A stretch of DNA of 64,000 nucleotides from Dyella monticola. GTDB lineage: Bacteria > Pseudomonadota > Gammaproteobacteria > Xanthomonadales > Rhodanobacteraceae. The first letter of the stretch is position 1. Every line of letters starts with the position of its first letter. A model generated the notes under the pieces. The model was not told the DNA's origin, did not search any database, and was given only the letters and a program-made list of their open reading frames with translations. The position numbers were made by a program, and so were the translations under genes. The stretch lies in contig NZ_QRBE01000001.1 in the NCBI RefSeq assembly GCF_003363155.1, forward strand, positions 737,325-801,324, given 5' to 3'. This document shows positions 57,925 to 64,000 of this stretch, in pieces.

Positions 57925-58020
57925 ATGCCATTCTCTTACGGAGATGGCCTGACGATGAAAGATCGGTCGTGTCTTGTGTACTCCGGCAAAATTGACGAAT
58001 CCTTCACCTGCTGTGGGTAG
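57925..58020 (+). CDS. Tiny ORF of 31 codons with strong ribosome binding site
   Basis: ATG 57925 is preceded by TCCGGAGGATGAGC, a near-ideal Shine-Dalgarno sequence. The product begins MPFSYGDGLT and ends DESFTCCG, with three Cys in all. Translation of this length with such a signal suggests a real small peptide, possibly a leader for the secreted-protein gene 95 bases downstream. No family is recognised. Confidence 0.45.
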   Translation: MPFSYGDGLTMKDRSCLVYSGKIDESFTCCG

Positions 58021-58073
58021 AGCGGTATTCCCTTCATCCTCAGATATACATTTAGCTGATAGATTTCGTATTC

Positions 58074-58096
58074 GTCCGGTAGGCGGTCTACCGGAC
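58074..58096 (+). promoter_or_regulatory. Perfect hairpin just before the secreted-protein gene
   Basis: GTCCGGTAG (58074-58082) and CTACCGGAC (58088-58096) form a 9-bp stem with a five-base loop, ending five bases before the AAGGGG ribosome binding site of the gene at 58116. It may control translation or transcript stability. Confidence 0.5.
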
Positions 58097-58115
58097 TTCG
58101 CTAAGGGGAAATCTG

Positions 58116-58562
58116 ATGCAGCGCCTCCAAGGAGTTCGCAAAGCTGTACTCGCCGGCCTTGTGGCCATCGGTCTCACATCCGCTGCTTTCGCGCAGACCG
58201 CCACGCCAGCCTCGGGTTTGGGTCAATCCTGGCCGAACGCGGCAGATCTCAGTGCGAACCCGAACTGGCACGTTTATGTGTTCGTGCTCAACGGGATTGA
58301 GTATGTCCAGATCAACGATCTGAATGGCACGGTGCATGCCGCTGTTGCCACGGCTGGTGGCACGACCATCGTGCTGCCGGTAGGCGTTGATTCGCAGAAC
58401 GTCCAAACCACCGCGGCTAGCGCTTCGTCCACCGCGCAGACCATTTACAGCGATGCTACGACGACGGTCACGGCAACGCCGCAAAGCAACGGGACGACGA
58501 CTTTCAATGCGGTGTCGGCTGATTGCAACACTTATAACTGTGGCGGTGGCCGGGGCAGTTAA
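58116..58562 (+). CDS. Small secreted hypothetical protein
   Basis: A 148-residue protein with a clear signal peptide (AVLAGLVAIGLTSAAFAQ, cut after about residue 27). The mature part starts with an ordered block (SWPNAADLSANPNWHVYVFV, then GIEYVQINDLNGTVHAAV) and ends in Thr/Ser/Ala-rich sequence with a Cys pair near the C-terminus (CNTYNCGGG). It resembles small exported proteins seen in xanthomonads. I cannot assign a function. It is convergent with the sensor-like gene, 33 bases apart. Confidence 0.75.
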   Translation: MQRLQGVRKAVLAGLVAIGLTSAAFAQTATPASGLGQSWPNAADLSANPNWHVYVFVLNGIEYVQINDLNGTVHAAVATAGGTTIVLPVGVDSQNVQTTAASASSTAQTIYSDATTTVTATPQSNGTTTFNAVSADCNTYNCGGGRGS

Positions 58563-58595
58563 GTCGGCCGAAAGACCGTGGGTGCTGCGATAACC

Positions 58596-60242
58596 TCAAC
58601 GCACCCAAAGGCGCAAATGGCGAGCTTCGACTCGCTCGTCTACGCGCCTCGGCTGGGCGTCATACAGCAGCACGGAAATCATTGCCTGCTGCGCCGTCCG
58701 CTTCGTGTGGACGATGCCATCAAACAGCTCCGCTTGCGCAGTGAGCGACGGTCCCTGATCCAGCGTTACACCCAGCTTCGCCGGGATATTGCTCGACATG
58801 GCGATGCGGCGGGCCAAGTGGCTAACGTCCCTCTCGTCATTAACTCCGATAGCGTGCAGTACAGCCAAACGCCGGCCATACAGCTCACCACCGCGGAGCG
58901 TCAGGATCACCTGGGTGCACGTGAGCTGGCTACACACCTGAGCGATAGCCTCGCAGGCAGCGCGATAGATCGCTTGATGCACGGCCGGGGCAAGCTGAGA
59001 TACCCCGCGGCCCTCTAGATTGAAGCGATAAGCCACCCCCGCTTCATCAAGCACACGACCAATTGTCTCCCTGAGTGCGGCAGGTAGGCCGCGCTCGCGC
59101 CATGCCGTCGGGTGAAATGCTTCGGCAAGAGTATAGATTCGGTGTTTAGCCTCGACCGTGTGTCTCTGGAACGTCGCGCGTTCGTCTGGCGTCAGGAAAT
59201 GCAGTGCCTTCTGAAGCACGCGTCCATTAGCCAAGGACATCGATCCTCCGACGAGCTCCAGTTGGGTTGACGCCTGACGCATGCGAAGGTCGCTTTGGTG
59301 CATCAGCTTCCGGGCGGTGCTGAGCGCCTTACCGACCGTCTGACGCTCCTGTTCCTGCGCGTGGATCTGGGAAGCAATCCGAGCCCCCATAACGAACAGA
59401 AAGGTCACGGCGAACGCGACGAAGAACTGCGTCTGGATGACCACCGGGTCAGGGACGGAAAGGGTCAGCAAGCAAACGCAAGCAACGGCAAGCGGACCGG
59501 ACGCCGCGGTGCCCCGCCATCCGTATTTCATGGTCAGCCACGCCACCGGCACGAACAGCGACATCTGCAGGACCGCCGCCGTGCTGGCGTCCATGTAGCT
59601 GCTGATGAAGGCAATGGCAACCAGGATCGGTAGCGCCACGACCGCCGTATCGAATGCCAGCGGGCTTCTCGACGCCTCAATGGCCAGTTGGCGTAGCCCC
59701 CGCCCGTTGCGGGTCAATTTGAAGAACAGCGGCCACGTCGTCACAGTCAGGATGGCGATGTAGCTCCCCACGAAAACGCCGGCAAGCATGACCGGGCTGG
59801 CATGCATCGTCGGGTCCGTGGCGGTGACGTAGCCCGCATAAGTCACCATCGCCCAGGCTAAGGACGTCCCGAATGCCCCAATCAAGAGCGCCTTCATATC
59901 CACCACGCGCTTAGCAGGGAATAGCCTTAGCTGGCTGCGGCAGAACCACACCACGGGCATGGCAATCGCAATGGGCGGAATCGACCAGATGGTCGCGGTC
60001 GTGACGCCAAAGAGGCCGACGCACTTGAATACCGAATAGGCCAGAGGGGCGGCCTCACCGACCGCCAGGGCGGCCCAATAGCGATAGGGAATCAATAACA
60101 GGCAAGCGAAGCGCAGACCGGACGTCAGCGACCAGTGGGCATCAGAGAAAGGTCGGATTGCACAGTACGCCAGTGCGTAACCGAAGGCGACGGCGATCTG
60201 GATGATCCAGTCACGCCCTCGAAACCGTGTTCCTTTCTCCAT
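58596..60242 (-). CDS. MASE1-type membrane sensor with degenerate kinase region
   Basis: A 548-residue protein. About residues 12-290 form eight membrane helices of the MASE1 type (FGYALAYCAIRPFSDAHWSLTSGLR, LLIPYRYWAALAVGEAAPL). A coiled helix follows (IHAQEQERQTVGKALSTARKLMHQSDLRMRQA in part), then a domain placed like a histidine-kinase core. The segment AIYRAACEAIAQVCSQL stands where the N-box (EALTNALRH-like) would be, but the Asn is lost, and the phospho-His region is not recognisable. It may be a signalling pseudokinase, or bind a partner. Confidence 0.75.
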   Translation of the reverse strand: MEKGTRFRGRDWIIQIAVAFGYALAYCAIRPFSDAHWSLTSGLRFACLLLIPYRYWAALAVGEAAPLAYSVFKCVGLFGVTTATIWSIPPIAIAMPVVWFCRSQLRLFPAKRVVDMKALLIGAFGTSLAWAMVTYAGYVTATDPTMHASPVMLAGVFVGSYIAILTVTTWPLFFKLTRNGRGLRQLAIEASRSPLAFDTAVVALPILVAIAFISSYMDASTAAVLQMSLFVPVAWLTMKYGWRGTAASGPLAVACVCLLTLSVPDPVVIQTQFFVAFAVTFLFVMGARIASQIHAQEQERQTVGKALSTARKLMHQSDLRMRQASTQLELVGGSMSLANGRVLQKALHFLTPDERATFQRHTVEAKHRIYTLAEAFHPTAWRERGLPAALRETIGRVLDEAGVAYRFNLEGRGVSQLAPAVHQAIYRAACEAIAQVCSQLTCTQVILTLRGGELYGRRLAVLHAIGVNDERDVSHLARRIAMSSNIPAKLGVTLDQGPSLTAQAELFDGIVHTKRTAQQAMISVLLYDAQPRRVDERVEARHLRLWVR

Positions 60243-60504
60243 GCTCCCTATCCCCCAAAGGCTGAACGTGGTGTCGCGTTATGGTTCCCCAAAAAGCAAG
60301 CCCACCTAATATCGGCTTATACACATAATGATTGAATCTGAAATGTGAATTCAGTGTGTAACCGGTCTCGCAAGCGCACACGATTCGGACGTCGTATCCG
60401 CTGCCCCACGTGCGGGTCGGGTTGTATATGGATACGCCAAATGCGTCAGCCGCCATCTTGTCATCATCGCGTCACGCGTGGCGTCCCTGCCTCTACGCAT
60501 GGCG

Positions 60505-60720
60505 TCATTCACAGTCAGGTTCCGCGGTGAATTCAGCGCCGCAGATGGCGAGTTTTTGCCCGCACACGTCACAGCAATGCACGATCGGGCCGCCCGCCGT
60601 AAGCAGTACCTCGCCCGTCGAATACATCATGCCAAGGCAACCCGGCCGAGGGCAGCGCCATTGGATGCGTCCCCACGAATCGTGGTTGATCGTTAGCGCT
60701 GGTAGTTCGCGGTAAATCAC
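60505..60720 (-). CDS. Small Cys-rich zinc-ribbon-like protein
   Basis: A 71-residue frame from a GTG at 60718-60720, beginning IYRELPALTINHDSWGRIQW. CPRPGC and CCDVC, about 27 residues apart, form a plausible treble-clef or zinc-ribbon site, with two more Cys in the tail. The compact domain supports a real protein, but no clear ribosome binding site is seen. A longer frame to 60891 would cross the terminator at 60759-60786 and is rejected. Confidence 0.5.
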   Translation of the reverse strand: MIYRELPALTINHDSWGRIQWRCPRPGCLGMMYSTGEVLLTAGGPIVHCCDVCGQKLAICGAEFTAEPDCE

Positions 60721-60758
60721 AGTTTGATAAACCCGCCGCTGAAGAGCCCGAGTAGCCG

Positions 60759-60786
60759 AAAAAAAAGGCCCCGGGAAGAGGGGCCT
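60759..60786 (-). terminator. Strong minus-strand intrinsic terminator
   Basis: Read on the minus strand, AGGCCCC, a seven-base loop and GGGGCCT (60766-60786) are followed by eight T (60759-60766). It must end an RNA that begins to the right, where no protein gene was found, and it lies 39 bases upstream of the Cys-rich gene start. Confidence 0.85.
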
Positions 60787-61668
60787 GATGTTCCTCACCT
60801 GGTGGCCCGCTGTTCTGGAGTTGGCGGAGGCAGGAACGAGAGGCGGAGCTAAATAGGTAGTGGCGTGCCTCAGGGCGTTGGCCCTAAGCAAATCGCTACG
60901 ACGTTTGACCGCAATCTACCGCGTAGCATATTGCCTCGGGCCGACGCGAAGCACAACGTCGCGTGCGTCGGCGGTTTTGGATGCTGTTAGGTAAACGGCA
61001 GCTCATGGGCCACCCCTGCGATGCACCCAGGCACGGCCGCCGCGTTGTCTCATCCGATCACAAGCTATGGCCGACGGTTAGCGCACAACGGTATCGCTGT
61101 GTTGGCGAAGACAGGGGTCGCCCAGCATGGGAGTCCCTGCATGGGGCAGGGGCGTTTCTACAAATCCTGCCTCGCTTTGAGCGTCCCCGGTCACGATGAC
61201 GTGACCGGGCGCGCTGTCGTGCTGCGCATCGAGCCGCCTGCGGCATCTCGCCCCATGCGGGCTTCCATCGTTCCCTCGCTGCGCTCGGCTGACGCCTTCG
61301 GCCCGGCTCTGCGCTCCGGGCCTGCGCGCTCCGCTTGCATGGGATCGGCGTTCACTGCGGCCGTTGCCGTGTGATCCGTCTTTCCTGACTTCATCACCTT
61401 GTCCGCGACTGTAGCCCGCGGCCGTGCGCCGTCAAGGCGCGCCGGGCCGTGTCCTCGGCTGCGCCTGCGGGCCGCACCACCCCGGCGCTTTCCTCCTTGA
61501 CGGCACCCGTCCGCGCGCTCCTGACCGTCGCGGGCGATGAACTCAGGAAAGACGGTGGCAACGAGGCCAGCCCAGGTCTCTGCGCCGACCCCACCGGAAG
61601 TCCAAAGCGGGCTCCGAATCTAGGAATCCGGTGGGGTTCACCAGCAAACCCTTGTCAGGAGAACGACT
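60787..61668. other. Island gap of about 880 bases without a convincing gene
   Basis: Several frames are open in this G/C-rich stretch, for example 61021-61374 (+), but none has a ribosome binding site or recognisable domain. The gap contains a perfect inverted repeat at 61186-61209, a TCCCTCGCTGCGCTC motif like those at 56.8-57.0 kb, and must contain the start of the RNA ended at 60759. It may hold a small RNA, an operator or a partition site. Confidence 0.5.
61186..61209. repeat. Perfect inverted repeat upstream of DUF932/parB
   Basis: CCCGGTCACG (61186-61195) and CGTGACCGGG (61200-61209) are exact reverse complements around ATGA. It sits about 460 bases before the DUF932 gene and 1.4 kb before parB, so an operator or a partition-type site is possible. 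Confidence 0.5.
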
Positions 61669-62493
61669 ATGCAACTCGCATCCCGTTTCGCTTCCCGTTC
61701 GCCGGTGCTGCGTTCGGACCATCCCTTGTCGGATGACCAAATCCGCGCCGTGGCCCCGTCCATCTTCGCGGACGCCCCGCATCAAAGCCGTTCCGAGCGG
61801 TACAGCTACATCCCCACCGCCACCGTGCTGCACGAACTGCGCGGGGAAGGTTTCGAGCCGTTCATGGTGTGCCAGACCCGCGTGCGTCACGACGACCGCC
61901 GCGCGTACACCAAGCACATGATCCGGCTGCGCCATGCCAGCCAGATCAACGGCCGCGAGGCCAACGAAATCATTCTGCTGAACTCGCACGACGGTACGAG
62001 CAGCTATCAGATGTTGGCCGGCATGTTCCGGTTCGTATGCCAGAACGGCCTTGTGTGTGGCGACACCGTGACGGACGTGCGCGTACCCCACAAGGGCGAC
62101 GTCGCCGGGCATGTCATCGAGGGCGCGTACGAAGTCTTGCACGGCTTTGAGCGGGCGCAGGCATCCCGCGATGCCATGCAGGCGATCACGCTGGACGCCG
62201 GGGAATCGGAAGTGTTCGCGCGCGCCGCGCTCGCGTTGAAGTACGACGAGGACAAACCCGCACCGATCACCGAGTCGCAAATTCTGATGCCGCGCCGTCA
62301 CAACGACGGCGGACGCGATCTGTGGAGCGTGTTCAACCGCACGCAGGAAAACCTCATCAAGGGGGGCCTGTCTGCGCGCGCCAGCAACGGTCGCCGCCAG
62401 ACCACGCGCGCCGTGCAGGGCATCGACAACGGCATCCGTCTCAATCGTGCCTTGTGGCTGCTCGCCGATGGCCTGCGCCAGTTGAAAGCCTGA
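61669..62493 (+). CDS. DUF932 domain protein
   Basis: A 274-residue protein, AGGAG seven bases before ATG 61669. SERYSYIPTATVLHELRGEGFEPF, MIRLRHASQ, NEIILLNSHDGTSSYQMLAGMFRFVCQNGLV and GAYEVLHGF are typical DUF932 blocks, found on plasmids, phages and ICEs beside parB-like genes. Function is unknown; a link with DNA processing has been suggested by context only. The parB gene follows 80 bases later in the same direction. Confidence 0.92.
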   Translation: MQLASRFASRSPVLRSDHPLSDDQIRAVAPSIFADAPHQSRSERYSYIPTATVLHELRGEGFEPFMVCQTRVRHDDRRAYTKHMIRLRHASQINGREANEIILLNSHDGTSSYQMLAGMFRFVCQNGLVCGDTVTDVRVPHKGDVAGHVIEGAYEVLHGFERAQASRDAMQAITLDAGESEVFARAALALKYDEDKPAPITESQILMPRRHNDGGRDLWSVFNRTQENLIKGGLSARASNGRRQTTRAVQGIDNGIRLNRALWLLADGLRQLKA

Positions 62494-62573
62494 ACCCCAC
62501 ACGGCAGGGGCGGGCAAGCAGCCCTTGCCGCTTCTCTCGCTGCTGCATCCCTCAACCGATTGGAGTTATCACC

Positions 62574-64000
62574 ATGCATGCCGTGACCAAAACCGAAACC
62601 CATGCCCTCGAAACCACCGCGCCGCTGGACGTCGCCGACCCGACCAAGAACCTCATCCTAGTGCCGCTGTCGCAGTTGTTGCCGCGCCGTTCCAAACGCA
62701 ACGTGCGCACGAGCCCGCGCCAGTCCATCCACGAGCTGGCCGCGAGCATTGCCCGCGTCGGCCTTTTGCAAAACCTTATCGTCATCCTCGCCGCCGATGG
62801 CGAGCGGTACGAAGTCGTTGCCGGCGACCGCCGCCTGACCGCGTTGAAGCTGCTGGCGAAAAGGAAGCGCATCGCCGCCGATTGTGAGGTGCCGTGCCTG
62901 CGGGTAGCCGATGCGTCGGCGCGTACCGTCAGCCTCGCCGAGAACGTGCAGCGCGAGCAGATGCACCCTGGCGAGCAGTTCGTGGCGTTTGCCGCGCTGG
63001 TCAAGGAAGGCCGCCCCATCGAGGACATTGCCGCCGACTTTGGCGTGTCCCCACTAGTAGTGCAGCGCCGTCTCAAACTCGCCAACGTATCGCCGCGCCT
63101 GCTGGCCGACTTCCGCAGCGGCCATCCGGAGGCAGTGACGTTGGAGCAGTTGATGGCCCTGACCGTTACCGACGACCATGCCGCGCAAGAGGCGGTGTAC
63201 TACGGTGCGCCGGAATGGCAGCGCACCCCGTCCGCGCTGCGCGAACGTCTGACCGAGCGCGACATCGACGCCACGCATGCGCTGGTGCGCTTCGTCGGAC
63301 TGGATGCCTATACGGCGGCGGGCGGTGGCACGCGCCGCGACCTGTTCGCAGAGGATGACAGCGGCACGTACCTGACCGACTCCGCGCTGCTGGAAACGCT
63401 GGTGCGCGGCAAGTTGGGTGTGCTGGCCGAGGAGGTGCGCGCGGAAGGTTGGGCATGGGTGGACGCCGTACCGCATCTGAGCCATGCCGAGCGGCAGACG
63501 TTCCAGAACGCACCGCGCCAGCGCCGTGAGCCGAGCGCACGCGAAGCGCGCCGCATCGCGTCGCTGCAAGGCCGTCTCGACAAGATCGACAGGACGCTGG
63601 AAGCAGCCTACGACACCGAGGATGCCGACAAGGTGGGCACGCTGGAAGGACGGCGCGAGCAGGTGGCCAGGGAACTGCAAGCCATCGAGGGCGTCTTGCA
63701 AGATTATGCCCTGGACGTGCGCGCGGTGGCTGGTGCTATCGTCACGCTCGACCGCGAAGGCGAAGCGGTCATCCATCGCGGGCTGCTGCGCGAGGCCGAG
63801 GCCAAGGCGCTGCGCACGTTACACCGGCTGCGGCAGGGTTTTGCAGAGGGCGGGACCGCGAGCGAGGACGAAGGCGATCCCGGCGAAACGCCCAAGGCCG
63901 CGAACGTCTCCGACCGGCTGGCGCAGCGGTTGAGCGCCCACCGCACGGCGGCGCTGCAAATCGAAGTGGCGCAGCATCCGCACGTCGCGCTGGCCGCATT
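62574..64000 (+). CDS. ParB/RepB/Spo0J family partition-type protein, 3' end missing
   Basis: The frame opens at ATG 62574 (GGAG eight bases upstream) and runs to the window edge, giving 475 codons without a stop. LIVILAADGERYEVVAGDRRLTALKLL contains the ParB nuclease-fold ERYxVxxGxRR motif, followed by SLAENVQREQMHPGEQFVAF. A helix-turn-helix (IEDIAADFGVSPLVVQRRLKLANVSPRL) comes next, then a long charged helical region. It is longer than chromosomal ParB and belongs to the large ICE/plasmid type. It probably binds island DNA or CTP-dependent sites. Confidence 0.92.
   Translation, partial: MHAVTKTETHALETTAPLDVADPTKNLILVPLSQLLPRRSKRNVRTSPRQSIHELAASIARVGLLQNLIVILAADGERYEVVAGDRRLTALKLLAKRKRIAADCEVPCLRVADASARTVSLAENVQREQMHPGEQFVAFAALVKEGRPIEDIAADFGVSPLVVQRRLKLANVSPRLLADFRSGHPEAVTLEQLMALTVTDDHAAQEAVYYGAPEWQRTPSALRERLTERDIDATHALVRFVGLDAYTAAGGGTRRDLFAEDDSGTYLTDSALLETLVRGKLGVLAEEVRAEGWAWVDAVPHLSHAERQTFQNAPRQRREPSAREARRIASLQGRLDKIDRTLEAAYDTEDADKVGTLEGRREQVARELQAIEGVLQDYALDVRAVAGAIVTLDREGEAVIHRGLLREAEAKALRTLHRLRQGFAEGGTASEDEGDPGETPKAANVSDRLAQRLSAHRTAALQIEVAQHPHVALAA

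Larger units (their letters stand above)
54721..64000 (+). mobile_element. Left part of an integrative element at tRNA-Ser
   Basis: Starting in the tRNA-Ser 3' half, the DNA carries in order a P4-type integrase, an AlpA-like regulator, an orphan methyltransferase, hypothetical genes, a DUF932 gene and a parB-like gene. This set is typical of genomic islands and ICEs of proteobacteria. Core-genome order stops at the tRNA. The right end and the second att copy lie outside the window, and no conjugation genes are visible yet, so mobility type is not decided. Confidence 0.8.

Noticed and set aside
57753..57995. 80-residue plus-strand frame after the methyltransferase
   Set aside because: It overlaps the better supported small ORF at 57925 in another frame and spans a palindrome and a hairpin; no start signal.
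60211..60456. 81-residue minus-strand frame upstream of the MASE1 gene
   Set aside because: It overlaps the start of the MASE1 gene, has no clear ribosome binding site and shows no recognisable domain. It could be a short gene, but evidence is too thin to list.
61021..61374. 117-residue plus-strand frame in the island gap
   Set aside because: No ribosome binding site, low-complexity Ala/Arg/Ser composition expected from GC-rich noncoding DNA, and it crosses the inverted repeat at 61186.

Overview
The window looks like a chromosomal segment of a high-GC gammaproteobacterium of the Xanthomonadales, most likely the Rhodanobacteraceae (Dyella, Rhodanobacter or Luteibacter type). This is inferred from protein style, the mutS-pncC-recA-recX-alaS-csrA-tRNA-Ser gene order, and short palindromic repeats with GTCATTCCGG-type arms in several gaps. 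No 16S gene is present, so genus is not claimed.

About 1-54.6 kb is ordinary core genome. It holds an OPT peptide transporter (cut by the left edge), the rRNA modification pair rsmC-rsuA, selO, a DAHP synthase gene, yajQ, a rhomboid protease, pncB, the methionine importer metNIQ (minus strand), glutathione peroxidase, dacB, a MATE exporter, slyD, pldA, a YcaQ-type DNA glycosylase, three tandem cold-shock genes, an old-yellow-enzyme/pirin pair, a GT39 membrane glycosyltransferase, tcdA, phbB, gluQ, htpX-htpG, hslR, a PilG/PilH-like response regulator, katG, and the mutS/pncC/recA/SDR/recX/alaS/csrA block ending in tRNA-Ser(GCU).

From the 3' end of tRNA-Ser (54.74 kb) to the right edge the window holds the left end of an integrative element. 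It contains a P4-type tyrosine integrase, a divergent AlpA-like regulator, an orphan DNA methyltransferase, a tiny ORF with a strong ribosome binding site, a small secreted protein, a degenerate MASE1 sensor-kinase-like protein, a small Cys-rich (zinc-ribbon-like) protein, a DUF932 protein and a ParB-like protein that runs off the edge. Long gaps (56.4-57.1 and 60.8-61.7 kb) carry hairpins, palindromes and at least one strong minus-strand terminator but no convincing gene.

The strongest regulatory finding is a complete classical attenuator in front of the DAHP synthase gene: a 26-codon leader peptide with four Tyr, two Phe and one Trp codon within eight positions, a 1:2 stem enclosing those codons, a competing 2:3 pairing and a strong intrinsic terminator. 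Other leads are terminator-like hairpins placed alike in front of all three csp genes, a multi-stem RNA region upstream of pncB, an OxyR-like box at katG, the absence of lexA next to recA with an SDR gene between recA and recX, and the small-peptide/secreted-protein/pseudokinase cluster on the island.
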